Below are positions 24,036 through 34,220 of a stretch of DNA of 64,000 nt, piece by piece. A model generated the notes under the pieces. That model worked only from the letters and a program-made list of their open reading frames with translations. It was not told where the DNA came from and ran no database searches. The translations under genes were made by a program, and so were the position numbers. How positions within the stretch are numbered: the first letter of the stretch is position 1; every line of letters begins with the position of its first letter. Source of the stretch: Symbiodinium natans (taxonomy: Eukaryota > Sar > Dinophyceae > Suessiales > Symbiodiniaceae); contig CAJNDS010002064.1 in assembly GCA_905221605.1 (NCBI GenBank), positions 286,001 to 350,000 of the forward strand, read 5' to 3'.

Positions 24036-24825
24036 ACCTTTGCTTGGAATGCCTTGACCGTCTGTCTCTGCGTCTCTGTGCCTGTCTGTGCATTCCTGCG
24101 CTGCATCCAAGAATGTCTGAACCTTGTGAGCCCTTTATGTCAACATGTTCCCGAGCTGTCTTGTTTTTGCCGAAATGTCGCACTTCTTGTCAAAGTCTCC
24201 CAAATACGGCTCGACGGGTCCACGGAAGCGCACGTCAACCACCGTACGCGCGCGCTCGCGCGCGCTCTTCTTGTATTGATTCTCTTGGCGGCGTTGCAAA
24301 CGGCTTCAGTCCACACTGCAGCGGCTGGCTTTCTGGTGCCAAGTGCTTGTTGCAAGAGCGGAGGAGTGGATCCATAGTTATAATCCCTCTGTTGTCAGTG
24401 CTCCAACTGATGGTCCGTGTCTGGGTCCCTGCTATGATGTGGCCCCTGCCCCTGCAACAGTCCCCTTAAGCGCTAGCAAAACTGCAGTCTCGCACATTGC
24501 ACCTTGTAGACTGCGCCGCAAGCTAAGGCAATGGAATCTGCACCAACAATGCCCCTAACCGACAGCCCCGCGACGTTTGCCGCTGACTTAGCACCAGTGT
24601 GTCAAGGTCACGGCGTCAGGCTGCTTGCGTTCCTTCGAAGAGTGGGGGGGGGGGAGCTATTTCTTTTGTTGATGAGGAGGCTGGGGACGTAGCACTTGTT
24701 AATTAGGTGGTTTGTTGGCTTGAGAAAGCATGCCACCAACTTGGCCGTGAACATTGGATCGCTGAGCATCAGCATCATGGCTGGTTGGCCCTATACAATA
24801 GAGAAAGCACCATCAGAGGCCCAAA

Positions 24826-24975
24826 CCCCAAACCCCAAACCCCAAACCCCAAACCCCAAACCCCAAACCCCAAACCCCAAACCCCAAACCCCAAACCCCA
24901 AACCCCAAACTCCAAACTCCAAACCCCAAACCCCAAACCCCAAACCCCAAACCCTAAACCCTCAACCCTAAACCC
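24826..24975. repeat. Variant array CCCCAAA (7-mer)
   Basis: About 18 CCCCAAA units, with two CTCCAAA units in the middle and a return to CCCTAAA at the end. The same variant occurs at 28881-28925 (TTTGGGG) and 32828-32868. Confidence 0.9.
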
Positions 24976-25352
24976 GAAACTAAGATTGCCAAGGCACTGC
25001 TGGAGAAGGCCAAAGAGCAGCTGATGAGATGCGCCCGACGCAGGCATCCCGGAAACATGGCAGCGCTTTCGGTCAGCTTCATCACAACCCCCAAACTGCC
25101 CTAAACCTTAAATTACACCCTGAACCCTGAAGAATTCCCCCTGAACCCTAAACCCTAAACCCTAAACCCTAAACCCCAAACCCTAAACCCTAAACCCCAA
25201 ACCCAAAACCCTAAACCCTCCTGGTACCGAGTAGCCTGCAGGCCTTCTACGGACCTCGCACCCGAGCCGGTTTCCCTGAAGGCGCGCTGGCACCTGCAGG
25301 TCTGGCGGCTGACAGTAAAGATGTTTCGTGAAATGAGGTAGAGTAGGCATAC

Positions 25353-25389
<37 letters not shown>

Positions 25390-25557
25390 GCAATATACAG
25401 CATAGATTTTAGTGTCTGCTTATATGTATCTTCGTATGCATAAAGGCATGGCCGGAAAGGCAGGGTAGAGACCTGGGGTTGGAAGCTGCGCCAGGTCGTT
25501 GATTGCTTGTCTGTCAGCTTCGCGTCTCAAGTGTCTTGCCCTTCGCCCTTCTCCACC

Positions 25558-25839
25558 ATGGGCTGCTCTCAAAGTGGGTCCATGACTCATGGTCCCGGCC
25601 CAGCTGGTTGGGGCCGCCCCAGTCCAGGAATAGAACAGCAGGTCCAAGTTCGACCCAAGGCTCCGAAGCCTTGCTGCACTTGCTGGGCACAGGCACAGCC
25701 TGGCATGCCCGGTGCCCTGCAAGGGCAAGCCTGTGCAGAGCAAGCTGGTCACTGCCAACCTGGCCATGGAGGGCTGCCTTGTGCCCGACACTACGGCATG
25801 CCTCCGGTTCCTGCCCTCGGCTGGGCCGCCCTGTTGTGA
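25558..25839 (+). CDS. Candidate small protein, MGC start, Cys/Gly/Pro/Gln-rich
   Basis: 93 codons from an ATG reading MGCSQSGSM, a possible N-myristoylation/palmitoylation start. Composition is rich in Gly, Pro, Gln, Ala and Cys (KPCCTCWAQAQPGMPG), loosely like the two genes at 27009 and 27762, which also start MG-x-C. The opposite strand is also open here, so the coding strand is not certain. No known family recognised. Confidence 0.35.
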   Translation: MGCSQSGSMTHGPGPAGWGRPSPGIEQQVQVRPKAPKPCCTCWAQAQPGMPGALQGQACAEQAGHCQPGHGGLPCARHYGMPPVPALGWAALL

Positions 25840-26159
25840 TGGAGCCCATGGGATGTATCAGAACGACAAGGCGCAGAAGGCTTGCAACTGAGCTTCTGGG
25901 CAGATTGGGCATCTTCAGGTGTGCAGAAATCGTCCTCCGCGGAAAGCGCGGGGGTTGGGGTTCAGTGTCAAGGTCGAGTCGCACAGATCACGGAAGTGAC
26001 ACGTTAAGCACCTCAGGGCCTGCAAAGCATGAGATCCGTGAAGTGCAGTTTTGCGCAGCTTTGCAGCTTTAGTCTGCAATTTCTCACGACAAGCCTCGTG
26101 TGGTCCTTTCTTGCGGGTCCCTTGAAGGCACGCGGCAGCCACAAGACACAGCCACGCGC

Positions 26160-26235
26160 AGACAGACAGACGGACAGGCAGACATACAGACAGACAGACA
26201 TACACACAGACAGAGAGCAAGACAGACAGACTACT
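26160..26235 (+). repeat. CAGA microsatellite
   Basis: Degenerate (CAGA)n with CATA and CACA interruptions. Confidence 0.9.
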
Positions 26236-26490
26236 AGCAGACAAAAACGGATCTGTGGTGTCGTATGTTTTGTTGGAGGGACCATCAGCCTTGGACCACT
26301 CCAGGCTTGCTGTGGAGGAAAAGAGAGCAGCTTATCAAAGGAAGCAGAGACCAATGCCTCCCCTCTCGCCCCAAACCCTCGACATCTAAACCCTAAACCC
26401 TAGCCCTAAACCCTAAACCCTAAACCCTAAACCCTAAACCCTAAACCCTAAACTCTCAAAAACTAACCCCGCTCATTGGTCTTTGCTCAG

Positions 26491-26553
26491 AACCTACGAG
26501 GCGGCCTCGCTCCAGAGAAAGTTGCTAGTGCGGTACACCTTCGGAAGTCCAAG
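26491..26553 (+). CDS. Exon-like island, 21 codons
   Basis: Perfect AG (tttgctcag) and GT (gtacttac) borders enclose exactly 21 codons, NLRGGLAPEKVASAVHLRKS then K. A CCCTAAA array ends 30 nt upstream. The frame TYEAASLQRKLLVRYTFGSP is an alternative reading. Gene unknown. Confidence 0.45.
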
Positions 26554-26554
26554 G

Positions 26555-26700
26555 TACTTACAGCCCCGAAGTCCTCTAAGGAAGAAGTTTACTTAATGGA
26601 GTTATAAATACCCAAAGAAGAGTTATAAATACAGCCCCGAAGTCCTCTAAGTAATAAGGTTATAAGGAGACTTCTAGTGGGGGTTGTACATACCCAAAGC
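26555..26700 (+). repeat. Short direct repeats
   Basis: ACAGCCCCGAAGTCCTCTAA occurs twice 73 bp apart, GTTATAAATAC twice, and a CCCAAAG(A/C)AG word twice. Could be a degenerate mobile element. Confidence 0.6.
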
Positions 26701-27008
26701 AGGGTTTAGGGGCCTAAAGCGCTCCTGATGGAACGCCTGGGAGAGTAGCTAGGCAGCTAGGCGTGGGGCTTTTCTTTTTCAACCTATCGTCGTGACAGCC
26801 GAATGGATCAATGTTGAATGTAAGGCTTGTCCCAAAGGCCGAGATGTCGGTAGCCTGCTAGTCACTGCTCGTCCGAAATCCGAGCGGTTTGCGTTGCAAT
26901 GGTGTCGCATGTTGCTTGCCCGTTGTGCCGAGGGTTGTCGGGGGTGTGTGCAAGAAACGAGGCCCAAGCCATAGCTTGATTTAGTTGTTGCTGCCTACAG
27001 CCGTCAGC

Positions 27009-27374
27009 ATGGGCTGCTGCGAGAGTTCCCGCCCTCCTTACGTGCCCCAGTATGGTGGCCAGGCATATGGGCATGGGCATGGGCATGGCCATCATCAGCC
27101 TGGCTACTACCCTGGCCAGCCATGCACTCAGCAAGTTGTACAAGGAACGCCGGTTGGTTATCAGACCCCTGCCCAGCCATGTGGTCCGGCCTACGGTGGT
27201 GCATGCTACCAGCCCGGCCCCGCATATCAAGGCGGATATGGCGGTGGCTACAACGGCGCCTACGCCAGCAATGGCACGGGTGCCGGCAATGGGATGAGCG
27301 CAGGAATGGCTGGCCTGGCTGGCTTCGCGGGTGGCTTTCTGGCAGCAGAGATCATTGACGACATGTACTGGTAG
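27009..27374 (+). CDS. Small Gly/Tyr/Pro-rich protein with glycine-zipper C terminus, tandem copy 1
   Basis: 121 aa starting MGCCESSRPPYVPQ, a likely N-myristoyl and palmitoyl membrane anchor. The middle is low-complexity GHGHGH, PGYYPGQP and GGYGGGYNG. The C terminus GMSAGMAGLAGFAGGF then LAAEIIDD is a glycine-zipper-like helix with an acidic tail. The first ATG that gives similarity to the next gene was chosen; an AG about 8 nt upstream (ctacag) could be a trans-splice acceptor. The gene at 27762 is a diverged tandem copy on the same strand, an arrangement usual in dinoflagellates. Function unknown. Confidence 0.6.
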   Translation: MGCCESSRPPYVPQYGGQAYGHGHGHGHHQPGYYPGQPCTQQVVQGTPVGYQTPAQPCGPAYGGACYQPGPAYQGGYGGGYNGAYASNGTGAGNGMSAGMAGLAGFAGGFLAAEIIDDMYW

Positions 27375-27761
27375 AAATGACAGACCTTTGCATGTTCGCA
27401 TATCTTCGACAGTTCTGTGGGGCTCCTAATCCTAAGCATAGCCGACACCGCCGGCCACAACGTGCCGTTGTAAAGCGCGGCACTCGATGAATCGCAGTTC
27501 TTGTACAGGCATTCTGCGAGTGACAACCAACAGTGTTTGTCGAGGCTGGCTGCATGTTTCGTCGGTTCTCGGCTCCGTACAGTGCCGAGGGAGCTCGAAT
27601 CCAATCTGAGAGGAAAAGCTGGCCCATCTAGCCCAGGGTGCTCTGCAGAACATAGCGAAGAGACCAAAGTTTCGCATATCTCCGCAATAAGTTAACATGT
27701 CCACGGCAGCGATTTGGCTCCAAACAGCACGGAACAGGCTGCTCCTCAAAGCTGCTCCAGC

Positions 27762-28103
27762 ATGGGGCCGTGCCAGAGCTCCCGGCCGCCTTACGTGCCG
27801 CACTATGACGATGTGCAGCCGCACTACACTTTCCACCTTCCTAGCCAGGTTGTGCAAGGAAAGCCTGTTGGTTCCCTGGCTTGCACTCAGACCCATGGCC
27901 AGCCGTGTGGTCCAGCCTACGATGGTGCATGCTACCAGCCTGGCCCTTTGTATCCAGGCGGATATGGCGGTGGCTACAACGGCGCCTGCGCCAACACCGC
28001 GTATGGGACTGGGGCTGGCAAGGGGATGAGCGCAGGAATGGCTGGCCTGGCTGGCTTGGCTGGTGGCTTTGTGGCAGCAGAGATTATTGATGAGGTGTTC
28101 TGA
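27762..28103 (+). CDS. Small Gly/Tyr/Pro-rich protein, tandem copy 2
   Basis: 113 aa starting MGPCQSSRPPYVPHY. It aligns with copy 1 at the N terminus, at QVVQG.PVG, at QPCGPAY.GACYQPGP, at GGYGGGYNGA and at the C terminus GMSAGMAGLAG then FVAAEII. It lacks the His-Gly repeat and the second Cys of copy 1. Retention of both ends despite a changed middle suggests selection on the anchor and the C-terminal helix. Function unknown. Confidence 0.6.
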   Translation: MGPCQSSRPPYVPHYDDVQPHYTFHLPSQVVQGKPVGSLACTQTHGQPCGPAYDGACYQPGPLYPGGYGGGYNGACANTAYGTGAGKGMSAGMAGLAGLAGGFVAAEIIDEVF

Positions 28104-28420
28104 TGTCGTCGCGCTCAGGTTGTACAGGCCGTCGCAGGTCAGGCTCTTGCAACTCTTTTCGTCCTTTGCGACACAATGCCCAATGTGCAGCCGGCATGAG
28201 GATGGACAGTTGCAGACGCCTGCAAAGCCTGTTATGCTGGATCTAAGCATCCTGCACTTTGGACCATTGACTTGTACAGATCAACAGGCGAGAGGCAGGG
28301 CGGGCCAGTCATGACAGTCATGACAGGCCATGTCGTAGTTATACTACTGTCCGTTAGATGCACATCAGTCCGCGGACTTCCCGCTTAAAGGAGAAAGCCC
28401 CTGCCCTTGCTGCTTACATG

Positions 28421-28495
28421 GGGGTTTACGATGATAAGGGACCCCTAGTATAGACTCCCAAAGTAGTAGGATCCCTATTTTCGTAAACTCCCACA
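28421..28495 (+). mobile_element. MITE family 1, internally deleted copy
   Basis: Both ends present (GGGGGTTTACGATGA / ATTTTCGTAAACTCCCAC) but the right inner arm is missing; 75 bp. Confidence 0.8.
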
Positions 28496-28693
28496 TTGCC
28501 TTTCGGCCTCTTGGTTGCTCAAGGCCTCAGCCCCAAACCCTTCCATCCACAACGGTGCCTCCGCCAGGGCTGGCAGGGCCCTCTGCCCCCGCGCATCCTT
28601 GGCAACCGGCAAGTCCTGAGCCTTGGCTTGCAGGTTTTAGGGTTTAGGGTTGAGTTGTAGCAATCGTATCAGTGATAACAGCGACTCTGAAAC

Positions 28694-28789
28694 GGGTTTA
28701 CGATAGGGGCCCCGAATATCGACCCCCAAAATAGTAGGATCCCCTTCTCATAGGGACCCCGAATAGTTACCCCAAAGGTCGTAAACCCC
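28694..28789 (+). mobile_element. MITE family 1, complete copy
   Basis: Ends CGGGTTTACGATAGGGG and GGTCGTAAACCCCG; core CCCCCAAAATAGTAGGATCC. Confidence 0.85.
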
Positions 28790-28973
28790 GTGGTTGAAGC
28801 ACTTTGAAGCTTGGATCCCAACCCCATCGAGGCAGCAGCCGAGACTTCGCACGGAGAAATCCAAGGAGGCTGCAGCTGCAGCTTAGGGTTTGGGGTTTGG
28901 GGTTTGGGGTTTGGGGTTTGGGGTTTAGGGTTTAGGGTTTAGGGTTTAGGGTGCAACTTCAGTTGGGGGTTTA

Positions 28974-29053
28974 CCATACTAGGGGTGCCTCTTTTTGTAG
29001 GGGATCCTACTGTTGGGGTCTATATTGGGGGTCACCTATTTTCGCAAACCCCA
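28974..29053 (-). mobile_element. MITE family 1, inverted copy
   Basis: Ends GGGGGTTTACCATAC and TTTTCGCAAACCCC; core GGGGATCCTACTGTTGGGG. Confidence 0.85.
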
Positions 29054-29403
29054 GTCAACAGTGCAACTATGATGACAACTCTGAGTCGCGTTGCTGTGAC
29101 CATGCCACATCTAGTGCCAACATCGGGTAGAGGATGCGGCAAGTATAGGGGTGCTAAGCTCTAAATCCTCAATCCGGTATTATTAATATTCTGTTTCACA
29201 TTGTTGTTAATTTTAATTTTTAATAATCTGTATTTGACTTTATCCTTACACTGTGCAAGATGTATAATCATATTTAGATATAGATATATACACATATATA
29301 CATATACATGTATATATGTGTCTATATATATATATATATATCTGTATATATGTAGATGGCTTAGGGCTTAGTTACACGGCTTGGGGTCGAGGGTCTGCGC
29401 CTA

Positions 29404-29488
29404 TGTCCAAAGCAAAAACACTCCGCAAGGTGCATGCCCCTGAGGTCGACAGCCCCAGCTCCTCGCTCGGGGGCCCAGACTCAACGGG
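29404..29488 (+). CDS. Possible first exon
   Basis: ATG followed by SKAKTLRKVHAPEVDSPS and a Ser/Gly stretch; the frame closes right where a TTTAGGG array begins. Could be the start of the exon chain that continues on both sides of the viral element. Weak on its own. Confidence 0.3.
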
Positions 29489-29992
29489 GGTCTAGGGTTT
29501 AGGGTTTAGGGGTTTAGGGTTTAGGGTTTAGGGATTTAGGGTTTAGGGGTTTAGGGTTTAGGGTTAAGGGTTCAGGGGCACAGAAGGGATTCTACATGAC
29601 TCCGACACTGAAAGAAGCATATCAGGGGACCCCGAGTTAGACTCAACATCGTTGGAATACAGGAGCCCAAATGATTTGCCAATGTCATCCCCTTGTCATT
29701 GTTGTGCCGTAACCTAGCCCTCCTTTCCCCGCAAAAAAGAGAGAGACCTCACACCCGTCATATGGTTGTTATTTCCATATTAGAAGCCGCCCCAAGCCGC
29801 GCATGTAATCACCATGTTATCCTAATTATACTAGAAGCTGCACCAAGGCACTCTTAGAATCACCACATTGTTATTCCATAATCTGCCCAAGCTCCGTCAC
29901 CACATTTTCTGCCACTCCACCCCCACAATACCACCATGTCACCACATTGCCATGACTCTAAACTGCCCCAAAATATTCATTGTAACCAAGTG

Positions 29993-30127
29993 TGGGGGTT
30001 TCCGAAATTAGGGATACCTTCTGGGGGTTCTTATGATAAGGGAGTCCCCCTATTTGGGGATCTACATACCCTAAACCCTAAACCCTAAACCCTAAACCCT
30101 AAACCCTATTTTCGTAAGCCCCCCCCC
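29993..30127 (-). mobile_element. MITE family 1 with a telomere-like array inside
   Basis: Left arm GGGGGTTTCCGAAATTAGGG and right end TATTTTCGTAAGCCCCC are intact; five or six CCCTAAA units at 30067-30107 replace the inner part of one arm. Confidence 0.85.
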
Positions 30128-30199
30128 TCCCCCCAAGTAGGGCAGGTCAAAGCTGGGGCCTCGAAGTTGTCTGAAGACTCGGACCCTGCAACCATCTTC

Positions 30200-30390
30200 G
30201 CCCCTAAGAAAGCCTAAGGCCTGAACCCTAAGCCCTAAACCCTAAGCCCTAACCCTAAACCCTAAGCCCAAACCCTAAACCCTAAACCCTAAACCCTAAA
30301 CCCTAAACCCTAAACCCTAAACCCTAAACCCTAAATCCTAACCCTAAACCCTAAACCCAAAACCCTAGACCCTAAACCCTAAACCCACAC
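30200..30390. repeat. CCCTAAA array, mixed with CCCTAAG units
   Basis: About 190 bp; G variants cluster at the left end. An exon-like frame ending DSDPATIFAPKKA and a stop precedes it (30124-30202). Confidence 0.85.
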
Positions 30391-30654
30391 CGAGGTTCGA
30401 GCCGTGCCCGGAGACGGCCTGGCAGGAATTGACGTGGCTAGGGTCGCAGGTTTAGGGTTTAGAGGAATTGGGGAATTTGGCGCTGTTTATGGCTGTTTTA
30501 GGGTTCTCCCCCAAACCCACCAAGCGCTAAACCCCTGACCCCCCCCCTGACCCCTGACCCACCCAAAACCCTAAACCCAAAACCCTAAACCCTAAACCCT
30601 AAAACCCCTAAATCCTCAACGCCACCAAGCTGAAGCCTCTCAACTCCACACGGC

Positions 30655-30725
30655 TGATACTAACAGTCCTTCCTAGGGCCCCCTTATGATTATCCCGATT
30701 AAGGACTGTTGGTACAAGGGGGACC
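30655..30725 (+). mobile_element. MITE family 2, copy
   Basis: GATACTAACAGTCCTTCC opposite ATTAAGGACTGTTGGTAC; the right end GGGGGACC passes into a CCCTAAA array. Confidence 0.65.
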
Positions 30726-31312
30726 CTAAACCCTAAACCCTAAACCCTAAACCCTAAACCCTAAACCCTAAACCCTAAACCCTAAACCCTAAACCCTAAA
30801 CCCCCTTCTTCTGCGGATGCCAGGCCAAGCCCGGCTCACACGTCGGTCGGCTCGGGCCCTCAGCCGATTTGAGAGGGTTTGAGGCCTAGGTTTAGTTTTT
30901 TTGAGGTTTAGGGTTTAGGGTTTGAGGTTTGGGTCTCGTTTTTGAGGTTTACGGTTTAGGGTTTAGGGTTTGGGGTTTAGGGTCTAGGGTTTAGGGTTTG
31001 AGGTTTTTGAGGCTTGATCTTGCTGGCCTTTGGGGCTCCGGGTTGGGGTTTGTCCTCACCCTCGATGTGGTCTCCTGGCCTGGTCCCTGGCGTGCCCACT
31101 TCAGGGTTTAGGGTTTAGGGTCTAGGGTTTAGGGTCTCGGGTTTAGGGTTTAGGGTTTAGGGCCCCAGAAAGCACCACGGAGCATCCAGCCCAGATAGTC
31201 CCGCCAAGTATCCCTGGAGTACACAGAGTGCCCGAAGCCCCAAGCTCCCTACCTCCTTGTCGCCGCAAAGCTGGGGTCTTAAGGTTAAAGTTTTCGACCC
31301 CCCGAAATAAGG

Positions 31313-31436
31313 CCTAAACCTTAAACCCTAAACCCTAAACCCTAAACCCTAAACCCTAAACCCTAAACCCTAAACCCTAAACCCTAAACCCTAAACCCTA
31401 AACCCTAAACCCTAAACCCTAAACCCTAAACCCTAG
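31313..31436. repeat. CCCTAAA array ending in CCCTAG
   Basis: Perfect heptamers; the last unit ends in AG and abuts the exon-like island at 31437. Confidence 0.9.
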
Positions 31437-31506
31437 GCTCCCTGTCCTCGGAGAGCTTGGAGCCTCCAGCCAGCCCCGCGGAGTCCACGGAGGTGGCCAT
31501 CGCCAG
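31437..31506 (+). CDS. Exon-like island whose acceptor is made by a telomere repeat
   Basis: A CCCTAAA array runs to its last unit, which reads CCCTAG and gives the 3' splice site. 70 nt follow, reading SLSSESLEPPASPAESTEV then AIA, ending AG/GTTTGTG. The Ser/Pro/Glu-rich product is probably a disordered linker. Confidence 0.5.
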
Positions 31507-31944
31507 GTTTGTGTTGGGCTTTTGGGGGGCTCCGGGTGGGTTTAGGGTTTAGGGTTTAGGGTTTAGGGTTTAGGGTTTAGGGTTTAGGGTTTAGGGTTTA
31601 AGGTTTAGGGTTTAGAGTCCTTCTCGGGTTTCAAGGATTCAGGTTCACTTTGGAGACTTGAGGGTTTAGGGCCTGAGGGGAGGGGTTCAGGTTTTTCTTT
31701 TTCTTTTTTTGTGTGGACGTGAGCTTCGAGGTTCGAGCTTCCATACGAATGCAACTTAAAGGGGGCTAAGCCCTAAACCCTAAACCCTTAACCCTTAATT
31801 GACCCTAAACCCTAAATCCTAACCCAGCCCTTCTGCAGGCGCTGAAGCCGCCCCGGCGGCCCTGTTTCCGCAAGCCCAGCCGCGAGGCCGTACACGGTGT
31901 GGGGAGGCCCTTAAGCCCTAAACTTCCCGGTTATCCGAACAGGC

Positions 31945-32015
31945 CGAAGTAGGGATTACAGTACCCCCGATTCTAATCCCTGTCAAGGACTGTTCGCATA
32001 AGGGGGAACATCCCA
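31945..32015 (+). mobile_element. MITE family 2, copy
   Basis: AGGGATTACAGTACCCCC then TAATCCCTGTCAAGGACTG and GGGGGAACATCCCA. The left outer arm is degenerate. Confidence 0.6.
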
Positions 32016-32156
32016 ACCTAAAGCCTAAACTCTATAAGTTTTGTTCTGGAAGCGTCTAGGCTAGGGTTTGGGTCACATGTTCATCGCGGTGTTCCATCTA
32101 CGACCTAGAGGAAGCTGTGATGATTCTTGGGCATGTTGGTCCTCTGGAAGACCCCC

Positions 32157-32293
32157 CCAAACCCTAAACCCTAAACCCTAAACCCTAAACACCCTAAACA
32201 CCCTAAACACCCTAAACACCCTAAACACCCTAAACACCCTAAACACCCTAAACACCCTAAACACCCTAAACACCCTAAACCCTAAACCCTCAA
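32157..32293. repeat. Variant array CCCTAAACA (9-mer) between CCCTAAA units
   Basis: About ten CCCTAAACA nonamers, flanked on both sides by ordinary heptamers, so the variant expanded in place. Confidence 0.9.
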
Positions 32294-32320
32294 CGCGTTG
32301 CACCAATGACCAATGGGCAG

Positions 32321-32380
32321 GTGCGGATGCGGCAGCTCCAGGATGAGGTCCGCCAGTTCTGCGGGCTTTCCTTTGACGAG
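32321..32380 (+). CDS. Exon-like island, 20 codons
   Basis: AG acceptor (gggcag) and GC donor enclose exactly 20 codons: VRMRQLQDEVRQFCGLSFDE. The CCCTAAACA array ends about 30 nt upstream and a TTTAGGG-type tract begins just downstream. Confidence 0.5.
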
Positions 32381-32700
32381 GCGCAGGGCTGAGGGTTTAG
32401 GGGGTTTTGGGGGGGGGGGGGGGGCGGGAATTTAGGGAATTTAGGGAATTTTGGGGGAATTTAGGGAATTTAGGAAATTTTAGGGAGTTTAGGGAATTTA
32501 GGGAATTTACGGAATTTACGGAATTTCGGTAATTTAGGGAATTTAGTGAATTTAGGGAATTTAGGGGGGGGGCGGGGGGTTAGGGGGTTTTGGTGGGTTT
32601 TTGGGGGGTTTGGGGTTTGGCAGTTGGGGACACCGCTGCTCAAGCACGAGAGCTGGGGGCTTCGGAGTGTGTTGGGCTGGGCATGGAGCTTCGGGAAATG

Positions 32701-32791
32701 TGTGGGTTTACGAAAATATATAAGGGTTTAGGGTTTAAGGTTTAGGGCTTAGGCCCCTACACCCCAATAAGGTACCCCGAAGTTCGGAAAG
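32701..32791 (+). mobile_element. MITE family 1 with TTTAGGG repeats inside
   Basis: Left end GTGGGTTTACGAAAATA, right arm CACCCCAATAAGGTACCCCG and AGTTCGGAAA; the middle is replaced by about five degenerate TTTAGGG units. Confidence 0.8.
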
Positions 32792-33127
32792 CGCATGTGG
32801 CACGGATGGAAGAGTCTCCGTCTAACACCCAAGCCCCAAACCCCAAACCCCAAACCCCAAACCCCAAACCCTAAACCCTAAACCCTAAACCCTAAACCCT
32901 AAACCCTAAACCCTAAACCCTAAACCCTAAACCCTAAACTGAGTGAGCCCGGGGCCGTCGAGCAGGGCGAACGCGCCGAAGCCGGCAGGCGAGGCAGCTC
33001 CGGAGCCAGAAGCCCTCCGGCGGGCGACGGAGCTACAGTCCCGCAGGCAGCTGCGGGCTGCGCGGTGGACCCGGCAGGTCGCTGGCGAGAAACCCGTCAG
33101 GTCGCCCTAGAATAAGATACCCCAAAC

Positions 33128-34220
33128 CTTCGGGTAAAACATCGCAACCTCCTGCCAGGAGGCCCCTGCCTGGGAGGCCCCTGCCTGGGAGGCCCCTGGC
33201 TCCTGTGGAAGGCCCTGCCTGGGGCCTGAGGCCTGGGACGCCCCTGTTTGGAGGCCCTGCTTGGGCTGGCCCTGCCCCCTTGTCTTGGAAGCCCCTGCCT
33301 GGGACCCCTGCCCTGGCAGGCCCCTGCCTGGGGGGAGCTTCAAAAGCTTTTCAAGCTGCTTGAGAGCCTTTTAGGGACCTTCAAAGGGTCCGAACCCCGG
33401 CGACCTTTTCACGGCCTATTTTGGTCAAAAACACCCCAAATGGAAAAATGCGATTTTTTAGAACTGAAATCGACGGTTCTGGGGCTGTCGTTTTCTGGAA
33501 TTTGACCAACGACGCAGCATGCAGCCAGCCCCAAGCCCAAACCTGCTGCTGTGGGAGTGCTGGGTCAGGGCGCTGGCCCAGGACGCAGCATCACTAAAGG
33601 GCGAATGCGGCAGCCAGCCGCAAGCCCAAACCTTCGGGTTTTTGAGAAAGACTCACTGGGAGGCTGTCAGGCCCCCTGCCTGGGAGGCCCCCTGCCTAGC
33701 ACTGTTAGCATCTCCTGCTTGCCGGAAACCTTTTGCCTGAACCTGAAAAGCAGGCTTTCAAGCAAGGGACCCAGATCCCCAACCAGGACGCAGTATCACC
33801 AAGAGCGAATGCGGCAGCCAGCCCCAAGCCCAAACCTTTGGGTTTTTGAGAAAGACTCACTGGAAGGGTGTCAGGCCCCTTGTCTGGGAGGCCCCCCTGC
33901 CTGGGACTGGGAGGCTCTCCTGCTTGCCGACCTTTTGCCTGAACCTGAAGGATCCCCAACCAGGACGCAGCATCACCAAGAACGAATGCGGCAGCCAGCC
34001 CCAAGCCCAAACCTTCGGGTTTTTGAGAAAGACTCACTGGAGGGAGGATCTCCTCAACAACCATTAGAAAAGACAAAAAAAACCAAAAGTTGCAGCATCA
34101 GCATGGCAAAAGCCCAAACCTCTAATTTCACGCCCTTCCAAGCAAGTTTTCCAGATCCCCGCCCAGCACGCAGCATCGCCGAGGGCGAAGGCGGCAGCCA
34201 GCCCCAAGCCCAAACCTGGC
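33128..34220 (+). repeat. GC-rich minisatellite and ~190-bp tandem unit
   Basis: 33128-33340 holds CCTGCCTGGGAGGCCC repeats. 33508-34216 holds four to five units containing GACGCAGCATCACC, GCGGCAGCCAGCC, CAAGCCCAAACCTTCGGG and TGAGAAAGACTCACTGG. Frames stay open on both strands (repeats of RMRQPAPSPNL and VFEKDSLEG on +), so ORFs here are weak evidence of a gene. Confidence 0.85.

Larger units (their letters stand above)
23072..25557. other. Region with arrays and weak ORFs
   Basis: Contains the arrays at 23763 and 24826 and a possible exon at 24985-25030 (IAKALLEKAKEQLM). ORFs at 24044-24550 overlap in two frames and have no supporting features. Confidence 0.4.

Noticed and set aside
24044-24558. 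Overlapping 141-, 107- and 71-codon ORFs
   Set aside because: Several frames are open at once, composition is Cys/Leu low complexity, and there are no borders or motifs.
26160-26235. CAGA repeat region as a CRISPR-like array
   Set aside because: Simple tetranucleotide microsatellite without spacers.
27432-28250. 272-codon minus-strand ORF opposite the Gly/Tyr-rich genes
   Set aside because: The + strand frames show paralogous protein ends (start motif and C terminus); the minus frame is a shadow.
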